NCBI GenBank assembly: GCA_021789735.1
Contig: JAJYJB010000042.1
Coordinates: forward strand, 1-22,882
DNA length: 22,882 nucleotides
Source: Nitrospirota bacterium
GTDB taxonomy: Bacteria; Nitrospirota; Thermodesulfovibrionia; Thermodesulfovibrionales; JdFR-88
Reading direction: 5' to 3'
The position numbers were made by a program, and so were the translations under genes. Shown one piece after another: positions 1 through 7,426 of the stretch. A model generated the notes under the pieces. That model was not told the DNA's origin and did not search any database. It saw only the letters and a program-made list of their open reading frames with translations. Position 1 is the first letter of the stretch. Each line of letters opens with the position of its first letter.

Positions 1-80
1 GGGCTCGGGGTCTCGAACAGGAGGAAGAGCTTGGCCTGGACCTCTCCCAGCATGACGAGACGGGCTACAACCTTTTTTAG
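1..80 (+). CDS. amtB: Ammonium transporter Amt, C-terminal fragment (runs off left edge)
   Basis: Reading from base 3, an open frame gives 25 residues ending in GLDLSQHDETGYNLF before a TAG at 78-80. The pattern of acidic residues, then GLD, then SxHxExGY is the usual cytoplasmic tail of Amt/Mep/Rh-family ammonium channels, inner-membrane proteins that conduct NH3/NH4+. Only this tail lies in the window, so none of the transmembrane helices or pore histidines can be checked. A PII gene (glnK) is often beside amt; none follows here, so if present it lies to the left. The call rests on a short but distinctive motif. Confidence 0.8.
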   Translation, partial: ARGLEQEEELGLDLSQHDETGYNLF

Positions 81-130
81 TTTTTCTGGTTTTTTGTTTT
101 TTTGTCTGTCCTTAGGAGAAGAAGAGCAGA

Positions 131-171
131 AGAAAAGGGCCGCTTTTTTTTTAAAAAAGCGGCCCTTTTCT
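131..171. terminator. Perfect 19-bp hairpin between convergent genes
   Basis: Arms 131-149 and 153-171 are exact reverse complements around a 3-nt loop (TTT). The GC core GGGCCGC is flanked by A/T runs on both sides, so either strand yields a GC stem with a nearby U-rich stretch. It starts one base beyond the DUF302 stop codon on the minus strand and lies 50 nt past the amt stop on the plus strand. It probably terminates both convergent transcripts. Confidence 0.85.
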
Positions 172-558
172 CTAGAGGCTTTCCACCGCCCGTTTAAGCT
201 TGCCCTGCACCTCGAAGGCCAGTGGCATAAGGGAGGGGTTTTCAACCGCCTGCATGGAGGCAACCGGGTCTATGGCCGCGACCTCCACGTCCCCAGCGCC
301 ATGCTCCTGCACTATGATGCTGCAGGGAAGCATCGTGCCTATCTTGTCCTCGGCCTGCAGGGCCTTGTATGCGTAATGCGGGTTGCACGCGCCAAGTATC
401 CTGTACTTCCTGAACTCCACACCTATCTTTTCCTTAAGCGCCTTCTGGACGTCTATCTCCGTCAGGACGCCAAAACCCTCCTTCTTGAGCGCCGCGGTCG
501 CCTTCTCCACCGCTTCGTCAAAGGTCGTGTTCAGATGCTTGCTGAAATAATAGCTCAT
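172..558 (-). CDS. DUF302 family protein
   Basis: This 128-residue soluble protein has the layout of DUF302 proteins: an N-terminal segment (FDEAVEKATAALKKEGFGVLTEIDV, here about residues 13-38), then EFRKYRILGACNP around 48-60 with a conserved-looking cysteine and NP turn, then LLPC-like LPCSIIVQE around 77-85. The length is normal for a single-domain member and there is no signal peptide. A clear ribosome binding site (GGGAGGAAG) precedes the ATG at 556-558. The biochemical role of the family is not established; members occur widely in anaerobes and sulfur-oxidising bacteria. It has its own terminator, and about 100 bp separate it from the upstream M48 gene, so it could be monocistronic. 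Confidence 0.85.
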   Translation of the reverse strand: MSYYFSKHLNTTFDEAVEKATAALKKEGFGVLTEIDVQKALKEKIGVEFRKYRILGACNPHYAYKALQAEDKIGTMLPCSIIVQEHGAGDVEVAAIDPVASMQAVENPSLMPLAFEVQGKLKRAVESL

Positions 559-660
559 CGCTGCTTCCTCCCTCTGTCTGAAATTTTGCTACCTCTTAAT
601 TTATTTCCAAAAAGAAAAAGTGTCAAACAAAGAAGGCCGGCCGTCTCACCCCGGAGACTT

Positions 661-1932
661 TTAATTTTTAAAATCCAGGATCCGCCTTATCCTCCGGAGC
701 ACGGGCGGATGGGAATGATAAAGCGCCACGTAAAGCGGGTGAGGCGGATGCGGGTTCGAGAGGTTCTCCCTGGAGAGCTTCACAAGGGCGCGGGCCATCG
801 CCTTTGGCTCCGCCGTTATGCCGCAGGCAAAGGCGTCCGCCTCGTCCTCGTTGCGCCTTGAAAGCAGGTTCATGAAAGCCCTGAGCGGCATGGAGACGAT
901 GCCCGCGATGAAGCCAAGAAGAAGCAGCTCCGCAAACGCAGTGTCCCTGCCTATGCCAAACACCGGGCCAAGCACCCCGCCCCTCACAATATGCCAGGCA
1001 GCCCAGAGGGCGGCAAATGTAAAGGCCTCAAACAGGGCCATCATCTTGAGAATATGTCTTTTCTTCCAGTGGCCGATCTCGTGGGCTATAACGGCAAGTG
1101 TCTCGTCCTGCTCCATGCCCTTAAGGAGGGTGTCAAAAAGCACTATCCTCTTTGTCTTCCCAAGGCCCGTGAAATAGGCGTTGCTGTGGGTGCTGCGCTT
1201 TGAGGCGTCCACCTTCAGGATGCGGCCCGCCTTTATCCCGGCACGCTCCGCAAGCCCTACCACCTTTTCCCTGAGCGCCTCGTCATCAAGCGGGACAAAC
1301 TTGTTGAAAAGCGGCTCTATGAGCCTTGGCGATATGTACATCATGAAAATGCCAAAAACAAACAAAAACCCCCAAACCCAGAACCACCAGTGCGCCGGGC
1401 TCCAGCGGATGAGCCCAAAGGCCGCAAAGGCCAGGGCGGACAGCGTGACCGTGGATATGATGAGGGACTTCAGGAAATCAGATATCCAGAGCTTAGGGGT
1501 CGTCGTATTAAAACCGTACCTGTTTTCGATCCTGAAGGTGCGGTACAGGCTGAAGGGCGCGCCCAGAAATTCGCCTGCGTAGAAAAGAAGTATGAAAAAA
1601 AGCCAGCCTGAGACGGCAAACGGCAGCCCGAGGGAGGTGATCCAGGAGTTGTAGGCGTTCAGGAGCCCGCCAAAGATGAAGACGAGCACCCCAATGTTGC
1701 CCGCTATCCCGGATATGAAGCCAAAGCGGATCTTTTCCGCCTCGTACTCCATGGACTTCACCATGGCGGCCTCATCCATATGGCCGATGAACTCCGGCGG
1801 GACTTTGCGCCCCGCCTTGCCCATGTGCCTGAGGTTCAGGTATTGGACAAGATACTCAAAACCCTCCGTAAGCAGGTAGAGGGCCAGGAAGACCGCGGCG
1901 TATGCGCTCACCAGGAAATATTTTTTCTCCAT
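661..1932 (-). CDS. M48 (Ste24/CAAX protease-like) membrane zinc metalloprotease
   Basis: The 423-residue protein has the two-part build of Ste24-type M48 proteases. An N-terminal multi-helix region (about residues 5-200) includes the family stretch FRIENRYGFNTTTPKLW at 133-149. A catalytic part follows, with SNAYFTG (250-256), the zinc-binding HEIGH (284-288) and the third ligand region NEDEADAFA (361-369, E364). HSHPP near the C-terminus (406-410) is also typical. Such proteins cleave substrates in or at the cytoplasmic membrane. Bacterial members have no prenylation role and probably act in membrane protein quality control. It is longer than HtpX and distinct from the HtpX copy at 14915-15754. 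The ATG at 1930-1932 has only a G-rich upstream stretch as a possible ribosome binding site. It is read toward DUF302. Confidence 0.92.
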   Translation of the reverse strand: MEKKYFLVSAYAAVFLALYLLTEGFEYLVQYLNLRHMGKAGRKVPPEFIGHMDEAAMVKSMEYEAEKIRFGFISGIAGNIGVLVFIFGGLLNAYNSWITSLGLPFAVSGWLFFILLFYAGEFLGAPFSLYRTFRIENRYGFNTTTPKLWISDFLKSLIISTVTLSALAFAAFGLIRWSPAHWWFWVWGFLFVFGIFMMYISPRLIEPLFNKFVPLDDEALREKVVGLAERAGIKAGRILKVDASKRSTHSNAYFTGLGKTKRIVLFDTLLKGMEQDETLAVIAHEIGHWKKRHILKMMALFEAFTFAALWAAWHIVRGGVLGPVFGIGRDTAFAELLLLGFIAGIVSMPLRAFMNLLSRRNEDEADAFACGITAEPKAMARALVKLSRENLSNPHPPHPLYVALYHSHPPVLRRIRRILDFKN

Positions 1933-1993
1933 TTGCGTCAGGCCCCCGATGTTTTTCTCTTGTAGATTAAACCATAGCAGGTTTTTTGCTTTT

Positions 1994-2254
1994 TTAAGCG
2001 CGGCGGGCCGCGCTTTTTTCTGTCCCCTTTTTCACGGAAAAAGAAAATAGATGTTCGGCCCGCGAGGAATGCACATGCCTTTCACGGCCACCGCGGGACC
2101 TCGGGCAGCCCCTGAAGGCCATTACGGCGGCCACTATAAAGATCACTGCGGCAAGGAGCAGCTTTTTGGTCAGCCCCATGACCGCAGACTTGCGCCTGGC
2201 CGGCCTGCGCCCCGGTTTTGTCTTCCCTGCCGGTCTTTTTCTTCTTTTCCCCAT
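1994..2254 (-). CDS. Possible small single-pass membrane protein
   Basis: An 86-codon frame starts at ATG 2252-2254 with a good upstream AAAAGGA about 6 nt away. The predicted product has a very basic N-terminus (residues 1-25, mostly K, R, P, G), one hydrophobic helix (about 31-47, LLLAAVIFIVAAVMAF) and a hydrophilic, basic tail. This is the charge pattern of a small inner-membrane protein with its N-terminus in the cytoplasm. I do not recognise a family. The last codons run into a GC-rich inverted repeat (1996-2015), so the C-terminus may be accidental. It fills an otherwise empty 394-bp gap. An overlapping 62-codon frame looks like a shadow. Confidence 0.4.
   Translation of the reverse strand: MGKRRKRPAGKTKPGRRPARRKSAVMGLTKKLLLAAVIFIVAAVMAFRGCPRSRGGRERHVHSSRAEHLFSFSVKKGTEKSAARRA
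1996..2015 (+). terminator. GC-rich hairpin with T tract on the plus strand
   Basis: AAGCGCGG (1996-2003) pairs with CCGCGCTT (2008-2015), followed on the plus strand by more T residues (to 2019). This has the shape of an intrinsic terminator, but for plus-strand transcription, where no upstream gene is evident. On the minus strand the hairpin is followed by TT and then A residues, so it is a poor terminator for the small membrane ORF that ends in it. Confidence 0.4.
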
Positions 2255-2327
2255 GGCATCCTTTTAACAAAAAAGCCGAAATATTAATTGGCCCCGTGGG
2301 GCCGTCCCAAAAAATAAAATTAAAAAA

Positions 2328-2978
2328 TCATGCGCCGCCTGCCAGGGCGCGGCCAAGCTCAAAGGCCTTCTGGCAGTCCACGGGAAATTCGGTCTGCCGC
2401 CTTGCCGCCTTATGGGCGGGGTCCGCATATTCCATCACCACTTTTGAATAGTCGGGGAACTGGTATGTGTCATAGCAGCACAGCGTCCGGGCCTCTCCGA
2501 ATATCATCCGGAGCGACCCCTCCGTCATGCCGAACATCGGCCCGTAGCCGCGCTCCTGGCCCATCTGTTCCGTGACGTTCATCGTGTAGATCACGCCTGT
2601 CCTTATCCTGCGGGGGAAGATGGACCTTGGCGGCTTTGAATACTCGAGGGGGGCAAAAAGAAGGCGCTCCAGAAAGGAGCGCATCTCGCCCGTCATCGCC
2701 CCGAAATATATCGGGGAGCCAAGGACGAGCGCCCCGGCCTCTTCCTCTATTTTCCTTAGAAGCGGCGACAGGCCGTCGTTCATCGCGCATCTTCCCCGCA
2801 TCTTCCCGTCTATCAGCTTGCAGGAAAAACAGCTTGTGCACCCCTTGTAATCGAGGTCGTAGAGATGCACCAGCTCCGTATCGGCCCCTTGCGCGGCCGC
2901 GCCTTCGAGCGTTTTCTTCAGCAGGGTTGCGGTGTTCCAGCTTTTCCTTGGGCTTCCGTTTATCGCTATGACCTTCAC
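2328..2978 (-). CDS. Flavodoxin-fold NAD(P)H-dependent FMN reductase / possible iron-sulfur flavoprotein
   Basis: This 216-residue protein opens with the FMN phosphate-binding loop of the NADPH-dependent FMN reductase family, VIAINGSPRK (3-12). It continues with LVLGSPIYFGAMTGEMRSF (84-102), the second flavin-contacting loop. Cysteines C47, C50, C53 and C64 (CTSCFSC, then ten residues, then C) resemble the cluster-binding motif of archaeal-type iron-sulfur flavoproteins, although the last spacing is longer than in classical Isf. It may therefore carry a [4Fe-4S] cluster as well as FMN, or a redox-active cysteine set. The start is GTG (2976-2978), chosen because AAAAGGAG lies 9 nt upstream. 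The likely role is cytoplasmic electron transfer or quinone/metal reduction; the substrate cannot be read from the sequence. Confidence 0.85.
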   Translation of the reverse strand: MKVIAINGSPRKSWNTATLLKKTLEGAAAQGADTELVHLYDLDYKGCTSCFSCKLIDGKMRGRCAMNDGLSPLLRKIEEEAGALVLGSPIYFGAMTGEMRSFLERLLFAPLEYSKPPRSIFPRRIRTGVIYTMNVTEQMGQERGYGPMFGMTEGSLRMIFGEARTLCCYDTYQFPDYSKVVMEYADPAHKAARRQTEFPVDCQKAFELGRALAGGA

Positions 2979-3001
2979 GCTTTTTTTCTCCTTTTTATCA
3001 A

Positions 3002-3022
3002 GTGCCGGCCGCGGCCGGGCAC
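3002..3022. repeat. GC-rich inverted repeat in the leader of the flavoprotein gene
   Basis: GTGCCGGCC (3002-3010) and GGCCGGGCAC (3013-3022) pair with one bulged base around GC. The hairpin sits about 25 nt upstream of the GTG start and just before the ribosome binding site. The 241-bp gap 2979-3219 holds no other clear feature. The hairpin could act as an mRNA leader stem or protein site; without a T tract it is not a normal terminator. Confidence 0.35.
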
Positions 3023-3219
3023 ATAATTTTAGCTTTTATTGCCGGGAAAGAAAATCTTGACAGACCGTAAACTGCGCAAAAAACCGCCTTTCTCACCGCG
3101 GCGCCTGACCCTTGCGGCCCCTTTTGTGCTTTCCTGTTCAGACTTTAAATTCCAACCCCCCGCCTTTAAAGGATTTTTTGGTCCGGGATGTTCAAATGCA
3201 CCGGCATTTGGCGTCAGGT

Positions 3220-5037
3220 TTAAGCTTCATTGCCCGCCATAATGACGGACCCGGCTGTTTTCAAGCTGGCAATTCCCATTAACTCGTCTCCCATGAGGGG
3301 CACCTGAAGAACGGGCAACCTGAACAGACCGGCAATCTTTTTCAGATACTTCATCTGCATTCGCCTTCTTTCCGCGAAGAAATCATTAGTGCATGAGGCC
3401 TCCGGCAGGAGCATGTTGGCCACGATGAACTGGATTTCTATTCCGGCCTGCTTCAGATCGAGCATCGCCCGGTAGGACTCCAGTATCGGAGTGGACTCCG
3501 GGTAGAGGACAAGACTGAAGACAGCCCGCTTCCTGTCCCTGATCGTTTCGATGATCTCCCGGAACCTGTTTCGCTCCGCTTCCTTCGCCTCATCCGCCCC
3601 TATCATCATCTCCACCTGCTTAGCGTAATCAAAGGGAAGGTCGAGAAGCCGCAACGTATGCCCGGTTGGAGCCGTGTCAAAAACCACTACATCATAATCA
3701 TTGTTTTCTATGAACCGGACGAACTTGTCGAAGGCCGCCATCTCTTCCGTGCAGGGGGAATTCAGTTCTTCTTCCATCGCGGCCAGCATGTCATCGGAAT
3801 ATTTGCCGGCGGCTTCATTCAAAACCCTTTCCTTGTATTCCTTAAAGGCCGCCTCCTGGTCGACCATGACCGCTTTGAGGTTTTCAGCGACCGGGACCGG
3901 CTCGCTTCCCACATGCACGCCGAGGACCTCTCCGATGTGGGCCGCGGGGTCCGTGGTTACAAGGAGCGTTTTAAGGCCCTTAGCAGAGGCGCGGAGAGCG
4001 GCCATGCAAGAAATAGTCGTCTTGCCCACGCCTCCCTTTCCCGTGAAAAAAAAGGCCTTTGTCCCCTTGCCGGGCAACATGAGAGCGTCCATGTCCGGTT
4101 TTTCACTTTCACTTTCATTTTCACTTGTGAAGCTCTCTTCCGGCGATCTGTCCCGGCCGGGCTTCGGTCTTTTCCCGGCAAACAGTTCTTCCGCCACATC
4201 TCTCAGGGCATCGGTCCCTTTTACTTCGTTGTCCCTCAGGAGCATGAAATGCCTCGGCCATCCAATGGCCTTCTCCGTTTCCCTGATGACATCCTGCTGG
4301 CGCTCCCATTTTTTCCTGAAGAACCCGGCTTCACAAACATCTTCAGGCAGGATGCCGTTTATGATAAGCCCGCCTGATTCGATCCCGATGGTCTTCAGCT
4401 CCTTTGACGCCCTCAGCGTCTCATAAAGGGAAAGCTCTTCAGGCCTCATCACAAAGACAAAAGCAGTCCTGTCCCTGTCACGAAGAAGAGCGGCGGCCCT
4501 GTCGTACTTTTCCTTCGAGTCCTGTATGGTTTCGACCGGCCCGAGACAGGTCTGGCCGCTTCCCCTGGCGGATTCCTCAATATGTTTGGACCAGTCCACC
4601 GGCAGTTCAAGAAGCCTTATTGTATGCCCCGTCGGGGCGGTATCAAAGACGATGACGTCATATTCATCGGACTCCATGAAGTCAATAAACCTGTCGAAGG
4701 AGGCCATCTCCGTCGTGCACGGCCCGCTCAGGTTTTCCTCAAGGGAGGCGATGACATCATCAGGCATGATCTCCCTGTAGGGGCCTATTATGCGCTCCTT
4801 GTATTCCTTTGCCGCCTCGTCGGGGTCGATCTCCATGGCGGAGAGGCCCGGCACACCTTTTACCGGTACTACCTTGTGCCCTATCTCCTGTTCGAACACA
4901 TCGGCAAGGTTGGACGCCGGATCGGTAGTCACAATCAACGTTTTTTTGCCCTCGATGGCATGATGGACCGCCGTGGCGGAGGCCATGGTCGTCTTGCCCA
5001 CCCCTCCTTTGCCTGAGAAAAAAATGTGCCTGGTCAT
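3220..5037 (-). CDS. arsA: Arsenite-stimulated ATPase ArsA (two-domain)
   Basis: This 605-residue protein is a tandem duplication of the ArsA/GET3 ATPase domain. P-loops GKGGVGKTT occur at 9-17 and 333-341, and DTAPTGHT (signal transduction domain) at 132-139 and 454-461. C107, C164 and C429 fall where the metalloid-binding cysteines of E. coli plasmid ArsA (C113, C172, C422) are expected. A hydrophilic Ser/Glu-rich linker (about 300-315) joins the halves. ArsA hydrolyses ATP to energise arsenite efflux. Here it would work with Acr3 and receive As(III) from ArsD, whose gene ends only 3 nt upstream of this ATG. It is the last gene of the ars operon, with no strong terminator after it. It is slightly longer than the roughly 583-residue E. 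coli protein, mostly because of the linker. Confidence 0.96.
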   Translation of the reverse strand: MTRHIFFSGKGGVGKTTMASATAVHHAIEGKKTLIVTTDPASNLADVFEQEIGHKVVPVKGVPGLSAMEIDPDEAAKEYKERIIGPYREIMPDDVIASLEENLSGPCTTEMASFDRFIDFMESDEYDVIVFDTAPTGHTIRLLELPVDWSKHIEESARGSGQTCLGPVETIQDSKEKYDRAAALLRDRDRTAFVFVMRPEELSLYETLRASKELKTIGIESGGLIINGILPEDVCEAGFFRKKWERQQDVIRETEKAIGWPRHFMLLRDNEVKGTDALRDVAEELFAGKRPKPGRDRSPEESFTSENESESEKPDMDALMLPGKGTKAFFFTGKGGVGKTTISCMAALRASAKGLKTLLVTTDPAAHIGEVLGVHVGSEPVPVAENLKAVMVDQEAAFKEYKERVLNEAAGKYSDDMLAAMEEELNSPCTEEMAAFDKFVRFIENNDYDVVVFDTAPTGHTLRLLDLPFDYAKQVEMMIGADEAKEAERNRFREIIETIRDRKRAVFSLVLYPESTPILESYRAMLDLKQAGIEIQFIVANMLLPEASCTNDFFAERRRMQMKYLKKIAGLFRLPVLQVPLMGDELMGIASLKTAGSVIMAGNEA

Positions 5038-5040
5038 TTC

Positions 5041-5379
5041 TTATTTCCCCATCCGGAGTCCAAAATTGAGCGCCGAAGGTTTTATGCCCAGCGCTCCGCA
5101 CATCTCTTCGTATGTGGGATACTCGCCGGTCCGGAATACCTCCCCGTTCACTAAGGTGACCGGCAGTATCTTCTTTCCATTTTTGTGGAGCAGTCCGGCC
5201 ACTATTTTATTTGCCATGAACTCTCCTGGCTGCTGGGCCAGGTTATACCTGTCCACCTGGGCGCCCTGTTTTTTAAGCGCCATTAAGGCCTCGTTCACTT
5301 TAACGAGCACGGGATCCAGTTTCGGGCCGCAAAGCCCCGAAGAGCAGCACATCGGCGGATCGTAAATCTCGATTTTCAT
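5041..5379 (-). CDS. arsD: Arsenical metallochaperone / trans-acting repressor ArsD
   Basis: This 112-residue cytoplasmic protein begins MKIEIYDPPMCCSSGLCGP. The cysteines C11, C12 and C17 match the As(III)-binding trio of E. coli ArsD (C12, C13, C18). These pass arsenite to ArsA and raise its affinity for the metalloid. The C-terminal vicinal cysteine pairs of some plasmid ArsD proteins are absent, which is normal for shorter members. It starts 18 nt after acr3 with a purine-rich AAGGGGACAGAG upstream, and ends 3 nt before arsA. Its position directly before arsA fits a chaperone-ATPase pair. Confidence 0.95.
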   Translation of the reverse strand: MKIEIYDPPMCCSSGLCGPKLDPVLVKVNEALMALKKQGAQVDRYNLAQQPGEFMANKIVAGLLHKNGKKILPVTLVNGEVFRTGEYPTYEEMCGALGIKPSALNFGLRMGK

Positions 5380-5397
5380 TTTATCTCTGTCCCCTTT

Positions 5398-6468
5398 TCA
5401 TAAAGGTCCCACGGTTTTTATTGCACAGGCGGTAAAATATTTTTTCTTGAAATGACTCGCTACGTTGACCAGCCCTATCATGACAGGCACCTCCACCAGC
5501 GGTCCTATGACCGCGGCAAATGCGGCGCCGGAGTTGAGCCCGAATACCGCAACGGCAACAGCTATCGCAAGCTCAAAATTATTGCTTGCCGCGGTAAAGG
5601 ACAAGGTGGTTGTCTTTTCGTAATCGGCCCCGATCTTCCTCCCAAGATAGAATGAGACCAGGAACATCACCACAAAATAGATAAGAAGCGGTATTGCCAC
5701 TCTGACCACGTCAAGTGGAAGTCTCACTATGTAACTGCCCTTGAGTGAAAACATGACTACTATCGTAAAGAGCAGGAATATAAGGGTGATGGGGCTTATC
5801 CGGGGTATGAATTCCTCACGGTACCACGCCGGACTCTTGGTCCTTATCAGGCTGAACCTCGTTATCATGCCGGCCAGAAACGGGATGCCAAGGTAGATCA
5901 AAACGCTCTTTGCTATCTGGCCGATCGTTACGTTTACGACCACGCCCTTCAGCCCAAGCCATGCAGGGAACACCGTGATGAATACATAAGCGTACACCGA
6001 AAAGAAAATGACCTGAAACACGGCATTAAAGGCAACAAGGCCCGCGGCATATTCCGGGTCTCCGCAGGCAAGGTCGTTCCAGACTATCACCATTGCTATG
6101 CAGCGCGCAAGGCCTATCATTATAAGCCCCACCATGTATTCCGGATAGCCGCGCAGAAAAATTACCGCAAGGAGGAACATGAGAACGGGCCCGATGACCC
6201 AGTTTTGCACAAGAGAGAGGCCAAGTACTTTCCTGTTTTTAAAGACATCGCCCAGTTCCTCGTACTTGACCTTGGCAAGAGGCGGGTACATCATGAGAAT
6301 AAGCCCGATGGCTATAGGGATGTTCGTCGTGCCCACCTGGAATTTGTCTATGAGCATAGGCATCGACGGAAAGAAATACCCGGCCCCAACCCCAATCGCC
6401 ATGGCAAGGAATATCCACAGGGTAAGAAACCTGTCGAGAAAAGACAACTTTTTGGAGACATCCGCCAT
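5398..6468 (-). CDS. acr3: Arsenite efflux permease Acr3
   Basis: This 356-residue inner-membrane protein has about ten hydrophobic segments and the features of the Acr3 (BASS superfamily) family, unrelated to Ars[20 protein letters not shown] (122-140) contains the essential cysteine (C123, equivalent to C129 of Alkaliphilus Acr3). [16 protein letters not shown] (290-305) and [10 protein letters not shown] (322-331, with a key glutamate, E326) are the other hallmarks. It exports As(III), probably energised by proton motive force and possibly coupled to ArsA. Its ATG overlaps the arsC stop codon by one base (TAATG), which implies translational coupling; AGAGGAG within the end of arsC provides the ribosome binding site. 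Confidence 0.96.
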   Translation of the reverse strand: MADVSKKLSFLDRFLTLWIFLAMAIGVGAGYFFPSMPMLIDKFQVGTTNIPIAIGLILMMYPPLAKVKYEELGDVFKNRKVLGLSLVQNWVIGPVLMFLLAVIFLRGYPEYMVGLIMIGLARCIAMVIVWNDLACGDPEYAAGLVAFNAVFQVIFFSVYAYVFITVFPAWLGLKGVVVNVTIGQIAKSVLIYLGIPFLAGMITRFSLIRTKSPAWYREEFIPRISPITLIFLLFTIVVMFSLKGSYIVRLPLDVVRVAIPLLIYFVVMFLVSFYLGRKIGADYEKTTTLSFTAASNNFELAIAVAVAVFGLNSGAAFAAVIGPLVEVPVMIGLVNVASHFKKKYFTACAIKTVGPL

Positions 6469-6884
6469 TAGTCAAGCTCCTCTACGAGTTTTACGATCCT
6501 CGTCCTTATTTCATCCCTTGCCTTCCTGAATTCATCAATTGCCTCTTCCCCTGTCCCCGGTGCCTTTACCGGGTCTTCTATGGGCCAGTGTTCCTTTTTT
6601 ATCCGGGGCGGGGTCGCCGGGCAGGTCGCCTCTGCATTGCCACACAGCGTTATAACCATGTCCATCTTCATAAGAAGGTCATGATCAATGACCTTTGATT
6701 CCTGATTGGAAATATCGATGCCAGCCTCTTTCATGACGGATATAGCCTTCGGGTGTACATGGCCAGCCGGGTTTACGCCCGCGCTGTGCACCTCCATGGA
6801 TCCTTTACCAAGCTCCCTTGCGAACCCCTCAGCCATCTGGCTCCGGCATGTGTTGCCGGTACACAAAAACATTATTCTTTTCAC
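6468..6884 (-). CDS. arsC: Arsenate reductase ArsC, thioredoxin-coupled (low-MW phosphatase fold)
   Basis: This 138-residue protein carries the phosphatase-type P-loop CTGNTCRS (C8 to S15) and the redox pair C81 and C88 in [12 protein letters not shown], followed by [10 protein letters not shown]. This is the three-cysteine layout of the S. aureus pI258/B. subtilis ArsC class (C10, C82, C89), which reduces arsenate to arsenite and is regenerated by thioredoxin. It is not the glutaredoxin-coupled E. coli class. The start codon is GTG (6882-6884), placed one base after the arsR stop, with GGGAGG from the end of arsR as ribosome binding site. The arsenite produced is the substrate of Acr3, encoded immediately after. 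Confidence 0.95.
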   Translation of the reverse strand: MKRIMFLCTGNTCRSQMAEGFARELGKGSMEVHSAGVNPAGHVHPKAISVMKEAGIDISNQESKVIDHDLLMKMDMVITLCGNAEATCPATPPRIKKEHWPIEDPVKAPGTGEEAIDEFRKARDEIRTRIVKLVEELD

Positions 6885-6885
6885 T

Positions 6886-7260
6886 TTACCTCCCGCAGCA
6901 CCGCGCTTTATTTATAGTTTTTCCAGTCTTGATCCCGGTCTTTTGCCCAAGGAATTTTTCCAGACGGGCCCTGTCCTGGGCAATCGGGCCCGATGGTATC
7001 CTTTCAATGGCGGAATAAAGGAGAACGCGCCTGAACATGTCCGATTCATTCAGACGGTAGTGGGTCCATTTGCCTTCCTTCCTGTCCTTTACCAGGTCTG
7101 CCTCGCGAAGTATGGCAAGATGAAACGAGATTTTCGGCTGCACCAGATCGAGGGCCGCCACCAATTCGCAGACGCAAAGTTCCCCGTGCTCCAGCAGCTT
7201 AAGGATCCTCAGTCTTGTCTCATCAGAAAAGGCCTTGAATATATTCAGCAACTCTTCCAT
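6886..7260 (-). CDS. arsR: ArsR/SmtB-family arsenic-responsive repressor
   Basis: This 124-residue winged-helix protein starts LNIFKAFSDETRLRILKLL. It has ELCVCEL (C29, C31) at the start of the recognition region, the As(III)-sensing site of classical ArsR, and the DNA-binding helix QPKISFHLAILREADLV (41-57). A C-terminal CCGR (C121, C122) could supply further thiols. In the family, metalloid binding releases the repressor from DNA. It is the first gene of the leftward operon, so it should regulate its own promoter at about 7395-7424. The ATG has no clear ribosome binding site (GCCGGCTGCTAAAA precedes it), so expression may be weak. Confidence 0.95.
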   Translation of the reverse strand: MEELLNIFKAFSDETRLRILKLLEHGELCVCELVAALDLVQPKISFHLAILREADLVKDRKEGKWTHYRLNESDMFRRVLLYSAIERIPSGPIAQDRARLEKFLGQKTGIKTGKTINKARCCGR

Positions 7261-7328
7261 TTTTAGCAGCCGGCTTTATTGCCGCACCCTTTTTAAGATA
7301 TTAAAAGGCAACAGCGTTAAATATAAAT

Positions 7329-7344
7329 TTGTTAATATGAACAA
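7329..7344. promoter_or_regulatory. Second dyad in the ars leader
   Basis: TTGTT (7329-7333) and AACAA (7340-7344) form an inverted repeat with 6 nt between. It lies inside the predicted arsR leader, about 60 nt after the promoter. It could be an additional repressor site or a chance feature of AT-rich DNA. Confidence 0.25.
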
Positions 7345-7394
7345 TCCATTTTCGTTAACTATACTCATAAATGACTCAACACTTCTTTAAAGCA

Positions 7395-7424
7395 AATATA
7401 TAAAAGTTTATATGTGTAAGTCAA
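7395..7424 (-). promoter_or_regulatory. Predicted ars operon promoter with overlapping inverted repeat (ArsR operator candidate)
   Basis: On the minus strand TTGACT (7419-7424) is followed after 18 nt by TATATT (7395-7400), or after 16 nt by TATATA; this is a good sigma-70 type match. The spacer and -10 contain a perfect 7-bp inverted repeat, ATATAAA (7398-7404) and TTTATAT (7407-7413). An AT-rich dyad overlapping the promoter is where ArsR-type repressors commonly bind. Transcription would start near 7388, giving a leader of about 128 nt before arsR. Confidence 0.6.
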
Positions 7425-7426
7425 GT

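Noticed and set aside
600..660. GTCTC/GAGAC hairpin after the M48 protease gene
   Set aside because: The stem is only 5 bp and no continuous T tract follows, so I do not call it a terminator.
31..861. 276-codon plus-strand frame spanning the left end
   Set aside because: It runs antisense through DUF302 and part of the M48 protease, crosses the hairpin at 131-171 as a K/F-rich stretch, and has no family features. The real plus-strand gene end here is the Amt tail in another frame.
3039..3242. 67-codon plus-strand frame in the gap before arsA's end
   Set aside because: No ribosome binding site, atypical composition, and it overlaps the arsA stop; it looks like a chance frame.
4096..4130. TTTCAC-like short repeats in arsA
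   Set aside because: They encode the Ser/Glu linker between the two ATPase halves and keep the frame; a low-complexity linker rather than a separate element.
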